From: JAMOAD01 sp023621955
GTDB lineage: Bacteria; Acidobacteriota; Aminicenantia; JAMOAD01
Assembly: GCA_035403085.1 (NCBI GenBank)
Contig: DAONEM010000008.1
Location: 1 to 64,000 of the forward strand
DNA: 64,000 bases
Direction of reading: 5' to 3'
Below, piece by piece: positions 28,604 to 38,191 of this stretch; the first letter of the stretch is position 1; every line of letters starts with the position of its first letter. The notes below the pieces were generated by a model. The model saw only the letters and a program-made list of their open reading frames with translations. It was not told the DNA's origin and searched no databases. Made by a program: the position numbers and the translations under genes.

Positions 28604-28639
28604 GATGAGAGGGGCCCTTATCTCAGGGCCTCTCTCATC
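28604..28639. terminator. Bidirectional terminator between flgE and the aminotransferase gene
   Basis: 14-bp stem GATGAGAGGGGCCC/GGGCCTCTCTCATC with one mismatch and an 8-nt loop. It lies 20 nt after flgE and overlaps the last codons of the convergent aminotransferase gene. Confidence 0.7.
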
Positions 28640-29784
28640 CTGGCGATTCCCTCTCTGAGGTTCTTTTCCGAGGCGGCGTAGGAGATTCGCAGAAAACCCG
28701 GGGTGCCGAAGGCCTCTCCGGGGACCAGGGAGACGAACCTTGTCTCCAGCAGGGCCTTGGCAAACTCTTCGGTAGAAGAGTACTTGCCCTTCAAGGCTTT
28801 TTCCACACAGGGGTAGAGGTAGAAGGCGCCGTGGGGTTTCGTCGTCTCCACTCCGGGGATCTCGTCGAGAAGTTGTAGGCAGATGTCTCTGCGCCGCTGG
28901 TACTCCCGCACCATGTCGTTGACCTCTTCCTTCTCCTCCTTCAAGGCCGTCACCGCGGCATACTGGGCCATGGAAGGGGGGTTTGAGGTGGAGTGTCCCT
29001 GGAGACGGTTCATGTACTTCACAATCTCCGCGGGGGCGAAGGTGAACCCGACCCGCCATCCTGTCATGGAGTAGGACTTGGAGAAAGACCCGGAGACGAT
29101 CAGGCGGCTCTTGGCCTCGGGGAAGAGCTTGAGGGGGGACGGGAAGGTGTGGCCGTCGTAGAGCATCCTTCGGTAGCACTCGTCGAGAAGGATATAGAAG
29201 TTGTACTTCAGGGAGGCCTCAAGGAGTTTGACCAGCTCCTTCTCCTGCATGATGACGCCGGTGGGGTTGGAGGGAACGTTCAGGATGAAGAGCTTCACCC
29301 CTTTCTTGATCTCCTCCTCGAAGAGGTCGTAACGAAGATCGAAGCTTCCCTTGTCCCAGTAGGGGACGAAGACGGGCTCTCCTCCAGCAAAGCGGATAAT
29401 CTCCGGGTAGGAGACCCAGTAGGGGGTGGGGATAATGACCCTCTCTCCAGGTTCAACCAGTGTCAGAGCGGCCAGGAAGATCGAGTACTTGCTTCCGGGG
29501 TGGACGATGATCTCCTTAGGGTCGAAGCGGTACCCTTGCTCTCTCTCGTAGGCGTCGATCAGGGCGTTTTTCAGCTCCGGGATTCCGGCGACCGGGGTGT
29601 ACTTCGTCTTGTTCTCGTCGATCGCCCTCTTCCCGGCCTCTTTGATGTAGAGAGGGGTGGGGAAGTCGGGCTCACCGACGCTCAGGGAGATAACGTCGTT
29701 GCCCCGATCCTTCAGCTCTTTCGCCTTTTCGCTCAGGGATAACGTAACGGAGGGGTTCAGTAACTTCACACGTTGGGCTATCAT
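28618..29784 (-). CDS. Class I/II aminotransferase, aspartate-aminotransferase type (subgroup 1-beta)
   Basis: PLP-dependent aminotransferase, probably aspartate or aromatic amino acids with 2-oxoglutarate. It has LSVGEPDFPTP, KYTPVAGIPELKNAL, the NVPSNPTGV motif with the cofactor-contacting Asn, YILLDECYR, the PLP lysine in SGSFSKSYSMTGWRVG, and the carboxylate-binding Arg in FLRISYAAS. Length 388 aa. The exact substrate cannot be fixed by sequence. The ATG at 29784 is 5 nt after a TATAAT box, so the mRNA is probably leaderless. Confidence 0.92.
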   Translation of the reverse strand: MIAQRVKLLNPSVTLSLSEKAKELKDRGNDVISLSVGEPDFPTPLYIKEAGKRAIDENKTKYTPVAGIPELKNALIDAYEREQGYRFDPKEIIVHPGSKYSIFLAALTLVEPGERVIIPTPYWVSYPEIIRFAGGEPVFVPYWDKGSFDLRYDLFEEEIKKGVKLFILNVPSNPTGVIMQEKELVKLLEASLKYNFYILLDECYRRMLYDGHTFPSPLKLFPEAKSRLIVSGSFSKSYSMTGWRVGFTFAPAEIVKYMNRLQGHSTSNPPSMAQYAAVTALKEEKEEVNDMVREYQRRRDICLQLLDEIPGVETTKPHGAFYLYPCVEKALKGKYSSTEEFAKALLETRFVSLVPGEAFGTPGFLRISYAASEKNLREGIARMREALR

Positions 29785-29789
29785 GAATC

Positions 29790-29818
29790 ATTATAGCCAG
29801 GAGAAAAAGGGAAATCAA
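29790..29818 (-). promoter_or_regulatory. Promoter of the aminotransferase gene (leaderless arrangement)
   Basis: TTGATT (29818-29813), 17-bp spacer, TATAAT (29795-29790), then GATTC and the ATG. Confidence 0.8.
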
Positions 29819-29914
29819 GGGGCGGAGACCCCCCTCTCCCGGAGACGATCTTCCCGTGTGGAGGGACCGGCTGGAGAGGGGTGACTCAAAAATGGCTGAG
29901 GAAGAAGGTTTCCC

Positions 29915-29942
29915 TTGACCCAGCCCCTGTTCTTGGTACCAT
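29915..29942 (+). promoter_or_regulatory. Promoter of the alpha-2-macroglobulin gene
   Basis: TTGACC (29915-29920), 16-bp spacer, TACCAT (29937-29942), about 30 nt before the ATG. Confidence 0.5.
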
Positions 29943-29971
29943 AACGGATAAACAACCGTTCAGGAGGGGAG

Positions 29972-32900
29972 ATGAAGAAGCGGATGGTCTTGGTGGCGGC
30001 GATCGTTTTCGTTGTTGTTATGGGAGTTGTGGCCACTCTTCTCTGGAGGGGGAGAGGGGCCTCTTCCAGGGTTCTGACCCCTCAAGTGGAGGGGGAGCTG
30101 ATCTCCTTCCAGGGGGAGGGAAAGGAGGGACTCTCCATCCGCTTAGCCGCTTCAGGCGATGAAGCTACCCGTCGGTCGGTGCTCTACTTCGATTTTGGAA
30201 AAGACCTCAACCCCGAGGCCGCCAAGGGGCAGTGGATCATCAAGGATCTGCCGGTGAAGATCGACCCCCCGATTCAGGGGGAGTTTCTCTGGGAAAGCCC
30301 TTCCCGACTGGCCTTCCATCCCGAGGAGGATTGGCGCCCGGCGACTCTCTACAAGCTCGTGCTCCGCTCTCTCAAGACTCCCGCCGGGGTCGTCTCGGCG
30401 GAAGAGCCCTTCTTCTTCTCCACTCCGGAGTTTCAGATTCAGGAGGCCCGGGTTGTCTCCTCCTCTCTCGCCAACCGGAGCGCCGTGGTCCGCCTCTTCT
30501 TCACCTACCCCGTCACCCGGGATTCCGTGGAAAAGAGCCTGAGCTTCGAGGATGCGGAGACGGGAATGGCCCTCCCCTATACCCTTCAAGGGGGGGAGAG
30601 CGACAGGGAGGTGCTCGCCGAGCTCTCCTCCTTGCCGGAGCATGTGATGAGGAAACGGTCCGCCCTCTTGGTGAAGGTCGCCCCAACCCTAGGGGCCAAG
30701 GAGGGGGGAGTCACCTTGAAGGAGGCCTTCAGCCGTCTTCTGAGCCTCCAGGAGGCGGAAGCCTTCAAGTTCGTCAAGCACGAGTTTTTGGAGGGAAGGG
30801 AGGGGTTCACCCTGGTCCTGCGGTTTTCTTCCCAGCTCTCCTCCGGAGATCCTTCCCAGTACGTCTCCCTGGCTCCGGACATTCGACCCTCGGTCCGTCG
30901 CTCCGGCGAGACCCTCCTCATCAGCGGGCCCTTTCGTTCCGGGGAGAGCTACAAGATCACCCTTAAGCCGGGGCTCCTCTCCACCGACGGCAAGGAGCTG
31001 AAGGAGGGGACCACCTGGGAGGCCAAGGTCCCCGACTTTACCCCCTCTCTCCGGTTTCTTCAGAAGGGGCGTTACATCAACCGAAGCGGCTCTCCCTCTG
31101 TGAGGGTCGAGACCCTGAACGTCGAGAAGGCTAAGGTCATCGTCCGCCGGATCTACCCCAACAACCTCGCCTTCTGGTACGGGAAGTACTACAAGAATCA
31201 GTGGCGTTACGACCGACAGGCCGACAACTACATCTCTTCGGTCATCTACGAGAAGGAGATCCGGATCCGGGCAGGGAAGAACCAACGGACCTTGACCAGG
31301 ATGGGCCTGGAGGAACTGGTCGGGAAGAAGATGAAGGGAATCTTCGAGATCAAGATCTTCGCCCAGGGAAACGAGTACGATGAGAGTCTGAGCGATATTC
31401 TCTGGTTGAACTTCACAGACCTTGGCCTCGTCTACAAGAAGTCCCGGAACGCCCTTACCCTTTGGGCCCTGGACCTGGCCACCCTTCGACCCCAGTCGGG
31501 AGTCAAGGTCGCCCTGGTCACCCTGAACAACCAGACTCCCGCCTCCGGCCAGACCGGATCCGACGGCTCCTTCACCTTCACGAACCTGAAGGATTTGGGG
31601 AAGGTCGGGGAGCTTCTTCTCGTTCAGGCCGAGAGGGGAGACGACTTAACCTACCTGGATGCCGACTTCGCACGGATCGAGACATCGGATTTCGATACCG
31701 GCGGAGATCCTTGTCCCGAGGGGGAGAGTTATCAGGCCTACCTCTACGGTGACAGAGACCTTTACCGTCCCGACGACACAGCCCACCTGGTGGCGGTGGT
31801 TCGTGACAAGTGGCTCAAGCCTCTGGCCGACAACATGCCTCTGACCCTGAAGGTCTACCGCCCCGACGGTCGCCTGAAAGGGGAGTACCCTGTCCACGGG
31901 GACGGACAGGGGACGGCGGAGTGGACCCTCACCTTCTACCCCTACGAGAAGACCGGTTCCTACAGGGCCAGGCTCTACCTCGGGAAGACCCCTGTGGGCG
32001 AGACGACTCTGAAGGTCGAAGAGTTCCTTCCCGAAAGAATCCGCGTGGACGCGACTCTCGACAAGAGGGAGTACGGCGTCGGCGAAGACTCCAAGACCAA
32101 GGTGGGAGCCGACTATCTCTTCGGAGCCCCCGTCGCGGGTGGACGGTTCCGTCAGGAGGTGTTCCTCCTCTCGGCTCCGACCCTCTTTCCAGGGTTCTCC
32201 CGCTACCGTTTCGGAACCGAGATGGAAAAGCCTGAACAGATCAAACTCTTTGAACAGGAAGGCACCCTCGACGAGAAGGGGCGGGGTGAGACGCGTTTCG
32301 TCCTCCCCTCCGGGGATTACGCCGGGAAGATGAACCTCAACGTCTACACGGAGGTCTTCGAAGGCGACAGCGGCAGGAGCGTGCGGCGGAAAGCGGAGGC
32401 CCTCTTCTCTCCCTACACCGAATATATCGGCCTGGAGGAGCCCATCGGCTACCTCTCCGAAGGGAAGAGGAGCGATATCAGAGGCGTCGTCCTGGACTCC
32501 CGGGGAAGCAGGAGGAACGGCGAGAGGCCCCTGCGCTACGCCCTCTTCCGGAGGCACTACAGCTGGGTCTCCTATTACGATAACCAGAGCTGGAGCTACC
32601 AGTACAAGAGGGTCTTCTACGAAGAGATCGTCGACGAAGGCTCTTTGGTCAGCAGGAACGGGGATTTCCTCTACACCTTTGTCCCCGGTTGGGGAAGCTA
32701 CCGTCTGAGGGTCTCAGACCCGACCGGAGGGGCCAAGAGCGACCTCCTTCTCTCGACGTACTGGTGGGAGAGCGACGGGCAGGAGCAGAGAAACCTTCCT
32801 CCCGAAAGGCTCTCCCTGGTGTTGGACAAACCCAGAGCCAAGGTGGGGGAGAGCGTCAAGGTGGGATTCCGGGCTCCCTTCACGGGCAAGGCCCTCCTGA

Positions 32901-35422
32901 CGGTGGAGGCGGACACCCTCCTCTCTTCCCAATGGGTGGACGTGAAACGGGGGGAGAACACCCTGGAATTGAAGGTTCAGGAGGGGATGTACCAACCCAC
33001 GCTCTACCTCTCCCTCCTCCTGATCAAGAGCACCGGACCCGAGGATCCCTACCCCTCCCGCGCCTTCGGGACTCAGCCTCTCGCGGTGGAGCCCCATAAG
33101 AACAAAGTGGCTCTCTCCTTGGAGGTTCCCCAGCAGATCAAACCCGGAACGAAGCTGGCGGTGGCCCTCAAGTCTCCGGGTCTCTCTTCGGCTCAAGTGA
33201 CCTTGGCGGCTGTGGACGAGGGGATTCTCCAGATCACCGGTTTCCCCTCCCCCTCCCCTCTGGACTTCTTCTTCCGGAAACGAAGGCTCGAGACCGACAC
33301 CTTCGACATGTTCGGTATGCTTCTGCCGGACATTCCCAAAGGGAAGGGGAGGCGCAGCGGAGCCGGCTACGCCGAAAAGGCGGAAGGGAGGGTGACGCCG
33401 GTCGTGAAGAGGGTCAAGCCCGTGGCTCTCTGGTCCGGGCGGGTCAGACTCCAAGGGGGGGGCGCGCGGGTGGAGTTTTCCCTCCCCGAGTACCAGGGTA
33501 AGCTGAGGATAATGGCCGTCGCCGTTGCGGGGGAACGCTTCGGTCAGGCCGAGGGGTTTGTCACCGTTCGGGACGAAGTGACTCTGGAGTCTTCGGCTCC
33601 CAGGTTCCTTCTTGAGGGAGACCGCTTCGACCTTCCGGTGACCCTCTTCAACAATACCGACAAGGCGAAGGTCCTGAAGGTCGGCGCCGAGACCAGAAAC
33701 ATCTCCCTCTTGGGTGGAGGCGGGAAAGAGGTGACGGTTCCCGGGAAGGGGAACGTCCGGGTTACCCTCTCGCTACAGGCCGGTGCCGCATCTCCGGAGG
33801 GGGCGCACCTCAAGGTTTACGCGGTGGGCGGCAACATCAAGAGCTCTCAGACTCTGGACTTCCCCGTGGACGATCCGGCCCCTCTCGTGAAGGAACGGGA
33901 GATCATCAAGATCGAACCGGGTTCCCGCACCCTCTCCTGGAGCGGTGAGGGGTGGAAGGGAAAGGGCCCCCGGGTGACTCTCGGCCTCTCCCCCTTCGGC
34001 TTCATCCGGGAGATGAGCTTCGTCAAGAACCTTCTGGAGTACCCCTACGGTTGTCTTGAACAGACGACCTCCGCCTCCTTCCCCCTCCTCTACCTGAAAG
34101 AGATTCTCCAGATTACGGCACCGGAGGCCCTCAAGAAGGCAACCCTCCCCCAGCTTGTCCAGAAGGGGATCGAGAGGGTACTTTCGATGCAGACCGTGTC
34201 CGGAGGGTTCGCCTTCTGGCCCGGAGAGACCTACGAAAACCCCTGGGGAAGTTGTTACGCCCTCCACTTCCTGCTGGAGGCCTCGGAGGCTGGGTACAAT
34301 GTTCCCGAGTACACCGTGGAGAACGCTCTTCGCTATCTGCAGGAGACGCTCCCCTACAAGAAGGGGGAAGGATCTATCACCTCCCGGTTCGATCGGGGCG
34401 CCTACGCCATCTACCTGCTCAGCCGGAAGAAGAAAGTCGATGGGAGCACGATCCTCTCCTACCAGCAACGTTTTGAACCCCTCTTTTCGACCGAGGGGAG
34501 AGCCTTCATGGCGGCGGCTCTCTTCCGATCCGGTGACTTCCAGAGAGGGCGCGAGCTGATGAGAAGGGTCGAAGGGGCGGAGGGAAAGCCCAACGGGGAG
34601 AGTTTCTTCACCCCCCTTCGCCGTGACTCCCTGAGGCTCTTCTTGACCGAGGAGATGGGCATGCCCGTGGACCTCTCCCTCCTCCAAAGGGTGGCCGGTG
34701 AGATCGTCAGCCAGGGGGAGGGTTTCTACACGACCCAGGAGATGGCCTGGGGGTTGTTGGCCTTGGGAAAGAGGCTCCGCAAAGAGGGGGCCTCCACGGA
34801 GTTGAAGGCGGATCTGAAAACCGCCGCCGGTCGGCTTCTCAAGAGTGTCTCCGGCCCCGGAGGCTCTCACGTGGTCTCCCCCGGGGAAACATCGGTGGAG
34901 GTGGTGAACAAGGGAGGCTCCCCCTTCACCCTCCTCTTGCTCAAGGAGGGACGGCGCTCGGGGGGAGAGGAGAAAGAAACCGAGCGGGGAGTCGCCGTGG
35001 AGAGGAGCTACTACACGATCGACGGGAGACCTCTGCTGACGGGTTCCGGCGAGCTCAGGGTTCGTCAGGGGTCGCTGGTGGTGGTGAAGCTCTCCGTACG
35101 CAGCACCGCCGGGGTTCCCTTCCGCCAAGTGGCTTTGGACGATCGGATCCCTGCAGGCTTCGAAATCGAGAACCCCAGGTTGGGCAAGGAGCACCCCCTC
35201 CCCTGGATAGGAGCGCCCACGCTGGAACCCCGTTTCATGGACATTCGTGACGACAGGCTCTCCCTCTTCTTCGACCTGGAGAAGAAAGAACTCTTCTTCT
35301 ACTACGTTATCAGGGCCGTGAACCGGGGACGTTTCCGCCTGCCTCCCGCCAGGTGCGAGGTCATGTACGAACCGGAGAACTCCTCCCAGAGAGGAGGAGG
35401 CTGGGCGGAAGTGGAAGGTTGA
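29972..35422 (+). CDS. Bacterial alpha-2-macroglobulin (MG family, thioester type)
   Basis: Large periplasmic protease trap, 1816 aa. A single N-terminal hydrophobic segment (about 4-25, VLVAAIVFVVVMGVVATLLW) acts as signal or inner-membrane anchor; no lipobox Cys is seen, unlike the YfhM lipoprotein type. Multiple MG beta-sandwich domains precede the bait region, and the thioester motif is intact: GCLEQT with Cys1361 and Gln1364, followed by the TED helical domain (about 1355-1650) and a C-terminal receptor-like domain. AGGAGGGG precedes the ATG. In many bacteria this gene is next to penicillin-binding protein 1C; here no such gene is adjacent, though mtgA is 6.5 kb away. Confidence 0.93.
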   Translation: MKKRMVLVAAIVFVVVMGVVATLLWRGRGASSRVLTPQVEGELISFQGEGKEGLSIRLAASGDEATRRSVLYFDFGKDLNPEAAKGQWIIKDLPVKIDPPIQGEFLWESPSRLAFHPEEDWRPATLYKLVLRSLKTPAGVVSAEEPFFFSTPEFQIQEARVVSSSLANRSAVVRLFFTYPVTRDSVEKSLSFEDAETGMALPYTLQGGESDREVLAELSSLPEHVMRKRSALLVKVAPTLGAKEGGVTLKEAFSRLLSLQEAEAFKFVKHEFLEGREGFTLVLRFSSQLSSGDPSQYVSLAPDIRPSVRRSGETLLISGPFRSGESYKITLKPGLLSTDGKELKEGTTWEAKVPDFTPSLRFLQKGRYINRSGSPSVRVETLNVEKAKVIVRRIYPNNLAFWYGKYYKNQWRYDRQADNYISSVIYEKEIRIRAGKNQRTLTRMGLEELVGKKMKGIFEIKIFAQGNEYDESLSDILWLNFTDLGLVYKKSRNALTLWALDLATLRPQSGVKVALVTLNNQTPASGQTGSDGSFTFTNLKDLGKVGELLLVQAERGDDLTYLDADFARIETSDFDTGGDPCPEGESYQAYLYGDRDLYRPDDTAHLVAVVRDKWLKPLADNMPLTLKVYRPDGRLKGEYPVHGDGQGTAEWTLTFYPYEKTGSYRARLYLGKTPVGETTLKVEEFLPERIRVDATLDKREYGVGEDSKTKVGADYLFGAPVAGGRFRQEVFLLSAPTLFPGFSRYRFGTEMEKPEQIKLFEQEGTLDEKGRGETRFVLPSGDYAGKMNLNVYTEVFEGDSGRSVRRKAEALFSPYTEYIGLEEPIGYLSEGKRSDIRGVVLDSRGSRRNGERPLRYALFRRHYSWVSYYDNQSWSYQYKRVFYEEIVDEGSLVSRNGDFLYTFVPGWGSYRLRVSDPTGGAKSDLLLSTYWWESDGQEQRNLPPERLSLVLDKPRAKVGESVKVGFRAPFTGKALLTVEADTLLSSQWVDVKRGENTLELKVQEGMYQPTLYLSLLLIKSTGPEDPYPSRAFGTQPLAVEPHKNKVALSLEVPQQIKPGTKLAVALKSPGLSSAQVTLAAVDEGILQITGFPSPSPLDFFFRKRRLETDTFDMFGMLLPDIPKGKGRRSGAGYAEKAEGRVTPVVKRVKPVALWSGRVRLQGGGARVEFSLPEYQGKLRIMAVAVAGERFGQAEGFVTVRDEVTLESSAPRFLLEGDRFDLPVTLFNNTDKAKVLKVGAETRNISLLGGGGKEVTVPGKGNVRVTLSLQAGAASPEGAHLKVYAVGGNIKSSQTLDFPVDDPAPLVKEREIIKIEPGSRTLSWSGEGWKGKGPRVTLGLSPFGFIREMSFVKNLLEYPYGCLEQTTSASFPLLYLKEILQITAPEALKKATLPQLVQKGIERVLSMQTVSGGFAFWPGETYENPWGSCYALHFLLEASEAGYNVPEYTVENALRYLQETLPYKKGEGSITSRFDRGAYAIYLLSRKKKVDGSTILSYQQRFEPLFSTEGRAFMAAALFRSGDFQRGRELMRRVEGAEGKPNGESFFTPLRRDSLRLFLTEEMGMPVDLSLLQRVAGEIVSQGEGFYTTQEMAWGLLALGKRLRKEGASTELKADLKTAAGRLLKSVSGPGGSHVVSPGETSVEVVNKGGSPFTLLLLKEGRRSGGEEKETERGVAVERSYYTIDGRPLLTGSGELRVRQGSLVVVKLSVRSTAGVPFRQVALDDRIPAGFEIENPRLGKEHPLPWIGAPTLEPRFMDIRDDRLSLFFDLEKKELFFYYVIRAVNRGRFRLPPARCEVMYEPENSSQRGGGWAEVEG

Positions 35423-35438
35423 ACAGGGAAAGCCGCTT

Positions 35439-35470
35439 GCAGTCCACCCGGGGGGGACCGGGTGGACTGC
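35439..35470 (+). terminator. Terminator hairpin after the alpha-2-macroglobulin gene
   Basis: Perfect 13-bp stem GCAGTCCACCCGG/CCGGGTGGACTGC with a 6-nt loop, 16 nt after the stop. It may also stop the convergent ATPase transcript. Confidence 0.7.
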
Positions 35471-35587
35471 TACCCCTCTACGAGCCCGAGGGCCGAAGCC
35501 TCTCCGCACCCCTCAGGCGTACCTCTCCCGAGATGAAGGGGAAGGGGATCCCTTCTCCTTAGGTTCTTCTCTTCGTCGAAGCCGGGG

Positions 35588-37087
35588 TTACTTCTTCCCC
35601 CCGAAGAGGGAGCCCAGGATGCTCCGGATAATGGTTCTTCCCATCTGAGAGCTTGCGGAACGGAGGGCGCTCTTGGCGACAGCCTCAATCATGGAATCTC
35701 CCCTCCTGGCAGGAGCGGCCGCCTTCTCCTGTTTGGCCTGAGCCGCCGCTTCCTTCGCCTTGGCCGCCTCCGCCTGTTCCTTGGCGGCGTTCTCGGCGGA
35801 GATGGCGATGCGCTTGTTGAGAAGTTCGTAGGCGGATTCCCGGTCGGTGACCTGGGAGTAGAGGGAGGCCAAGGGACTCATCCGGCTGATTCTCACCCGC
35901 TCTTCCGGAGGGATGGGACCGATCTGGGAGCGAGGCGGGAGGACCCAGGCCCTCTCCACGGGAATGGGCGTTCCCTTCGGATCGAGAAGGGAGATCAGGG
36001 CTTCCCCGACCTCCAACTCCGTGAGGGCCTTCTCGGCGTCCACGGCGGGGTTCTGGCGGAAGGTCTCCGCGGCGGCCCGGACTGCTTTCTGATCCTTGGG
36101 GGTGAAGGCTCTCAGGGCGTGCATGATCCGGTTCCCCAACTGACCGAGAATCACCTCCGGGATGTCCGCGGGGTTCTGGGTGATGAAGTAGACTCCAACG
36201 CCTTTGGAGCGGATCAAACGGACGACGAGCTCCACTTTTTCCAGGAGAACCGTGGGGGCGTCCCTGAAGAGGAGGTGAGCCTCATCGAAGCAGAGGATCA
36301 GCCGGGGTTTCTCGAGATCTCCAACCTCCGGGAGGTTCTCGTAGAGCTCTGAGAGAAGCCAGAGAAGGAAGGTGGCGTAAAGCCGCGGTCTCTGGATAAG
36401 CTCGTCTGCGGCCAGAACGTTGATTCTGCCGTACCCTCTCTCATCGTTCCCCATGAGGTCGGCGATACGGAGGACGGGTTCGCCGAAGAGAGCCTCTCCG
36501 TCTTGCTCTTCCAGTGTCAGAAGGGCCCTCTGAATAGAGGAGATGGAGACCGAGGAGACCAGGCCGTACTTCGTGGAGATCGCCTTCACGTTCTCCTGGG
36601 CGAACTGGAGGACCGCCCTAAGGTCCTTGAGGTCGAGGATGAGGAGGCCCTCGTCATCGGCCATCTTGAAGAGAATCGAGAGGACTCCGCTCTGGATGTC
36701 GTTCAGATCGAAGAGGCGGCTGAGAAGGAGGGGCCCCATGTCGGAGACCGTCGTCCTCAGAGGGAGACCCGTCTTGGCGAAGATGTCCCAGAAGAGAAGG
36801 GGGTACCCTTCGAAGGGGTGGTCCGTCACCTTCAACAGGTTGAGCCGGGAGGCGATCTTCGGCGTCGCCGTCCCTGGAACAGCCAGTCCCGAGAGATCTC
36901 CCTTGATGTCGGGCAGGAAGACCGGGACTCCCAAACGGCTGAAGTTCTCGGCGAGCCCCTGAAGGGTGACCGTCTTCCCGGTCCCCGTGGCTCCGGTGAT
37001 CAGGCCGTGGCGGTTTCCCATCTTGGGATGGAAGAGAATCGGATTTTCGTTCTGGGCGATGAGGAAGGGGGAGACAGGTTGGTTCAT
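35588..37087 (-). CDS. HerA-like ATPase, DUF853 (YjgR) family
   Basis: RecA/FtsK-HerA superfamily ATPase of unknown role. Walker A is GATGTGKTVTLQ, Walker B is ILCFDEAHLLF, and the FITQNPADIPEVIL segment is typical of the family. The C-terminus has an Ala/Lys/Gln-rich helical stretch (about 415-455) followed by a basic SALRSASSQMGRTIIRSILGS end. ATG 37087 follows GGAGG by 5 nt and gives 499 aa; a TTG 12 nt upstream is less likely. Stand-alone gene. Confidence 0.9.
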   Translation of the reverse strand: MNQPVSPFLIAQNENPILFHPKMGNRHGLITGATGTGKTVTLQGLAENFSRLGVPVFLPDIKGDLSGLAVPGTATPKIASRLNLLKVTDHPFEGYPLLFWDIFAKTGLPLRTTVSDMGPLLLSRLFDLNDIQSGVLSILFKMADDEGLLILDLKDLRAVLQFAQENVKAISTKYGLVSSVSISSIQRALLTLEEQDGEALFGEPVLRIADLMGNDERGYGRINVLAADELIQRPRLYATFLLWLLSELYENLPEVGDLEKPRLILCFDEAHLLFRDAPTVLLEKVELVVRLIRSKGVGVYFITQNPADIPEVILGQLGNRIMHALRAFTPKDQKAVRAAAETFRQNPAVDAEKALTELEVGEALISLLDPKGTPIPVERAWVLPPRSQIGPIPPEERVRISRMSPLASLYSQVTDRESAYELLNKRIAISAENAAKEQAEAAKAKEAAAQAKQEKAAAPARRGDSMIEAVAKSALRSASSQMGRTIIRSILGSLFGGKK

Positions 37088-37150
37088 AGTGACCTCCAAG
37101 GGGGTTCTCTTGTTATTAAAATGGAGAGGAGGGAAGATGTCAAGAGAGAA

Positions 37151-37178
37151 AGAGCCTGCCAGTCTCCGGGCAGGCTCT
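37151..37178 (-). terminator. Terminator of the flippase/CDP-alcohol/radical SAM operon
   Basis: 10-bp stem AGAGCCTGCC/GGCAGGCTCT with an 8-nt loop, 5 nt after the radical SAM stop. On the - strand it is followed by a pyrimidine-rich TTCTCTCTTG tract. Confidence 0.7.
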
Positions 37179-37183
37179 CTTCT

Positions 37184-38191
37184 TCAGGAGCCCTCTTCGG
37201 TCTTTTTGCTGAGGGCGCGACGGACCCTGGCGGGAATCTCCCCCCAGACATAGCTCAAGGGGGAAGCCGTGTAGAGGGAGTGCTGGATGGCGCAGGCGAT
37301 CCCGCACCCGTTTTGGCAGGGCTTCCGCTTGTTCCATTGCCAAAGGTCTTTCAGTCCGATCCGGTCGAAGGGGATCTCTGTCCTTAGTACCGAACAGGGC
37401 CAGAAGAGACCCGACCCGGAGACGAAGAAGATCTTATAGCCGGAGACGCAGCTCCATTCAGGTTCGTGTCCTTGTAAGCGGCTTCGGTAGTGGTTGAGTA
37501 CCGCCGTTGTTCCGTGGACCTTGCACCCTCTCCTCTTGAGTTCAAGCTGAAGTTCGATCAGCTCCAGAGTCTTTAGCCTCTCGCCTTCGGGGACCCTGAA
37601 GGCGCCCGCATCGTCGGCGTGGATGGGCCGGAGCTCCGTCGGGAAGCCCAAGGCCAGACCCTGCTTTAAGACATCGCCGATCTGGTCCAGGGTGTCCGCG
37701 CAGATCACCCCGGAGAGGTGGGTCTTGATGGGGCTCCCCCTCAGCAGCTTCAACGCCGGCATCTGGAGTTTCAGGGCCTTCTTCGTGACATCCGAGGGGG
37801 TGATCCGGTCTGTGGAGACCTGGAGGGCGTCGAGCCCGGCCTCTTCGATCCCCTTCAGAAGCTTGGGGTTCAGGAGGAGGGCGTTTGTGGACATGCTCAC
37901 AGTGAGCCCCTTCCCCTTCGCGTAGGCGACCACTTCGACGATGTCCGGGTGTAGCAGGGGCTCCCCTCCGGCGAGGGCGACCTTAGTGACGCCCAGGGCG
38001 GAGATCTTGTCGATCCGCTGCTTCAGGTCGTCGAAAGAGGGGTGAGGCACGGAGTTGTCGTTCTCGCCGCAGTAGCTGCAGGAGAGGTTGCAACGGTCTG
38101 TAACGTAGAGTCCGGCGTGCATCGGACGTTTATCGTAGCCACGGGCCAGGGCGGCGAGCCAAGGGATCTCGTGGTGGCGTGAACCCCTCAT
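37184..38191 (-). CDS. Radical SAM protein of unknown substrate
   Basis: The CxxxCxxC cluster motif is CNLSCSYC (about residues 34-41), with GGEPLLHPD and a TIM-barrel core. Additional C-terminal cysteines (CSVLRTEI, then CQNGCGIAC) could bind a second cluster or metal, in the manner of SPASM-like or HpnH/MoaA-like enzymes, but I cannot assign a subfamily. ATG 38191 overlaps the stop of the upstream fusion gene (ATGA) and gives 335 aa. The in-frame extension upstream is the antisense-like shadow of that gene and is not used. Context points to modification of a lipid or polysaccharide precursor. Confidence 0.85.
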   Translation of the reverse strand: MRGSRHHEIPWLAALARGYDKRPMHAGLYVTDRCNLSCSYCGENDNSVPHPSFDDLKQRIDKISALGVTKVALAGGEPLLHPDIVEVVAYAKGKGLTVSMSTNALLLNPKLLKGIEEAGLDALQVSTDRITPSDVTKKALKLQMPALKLLRGSPIKTHLSGVICADTLDQIGDVLKQGLALGFPTELRPIHADDAGAFRVPEGERLKTLELIELQLELKRRGCKVHGTTAVLNHYRSRLQGHEPEWSCVSGYKIFFVSGSGLFWPCSVLRTEIPFDRIGLKDLWQWNKRKPCQNGCGIACAIQHSLYTASPLSYVWGEIPARVRRALSKKTEEGS

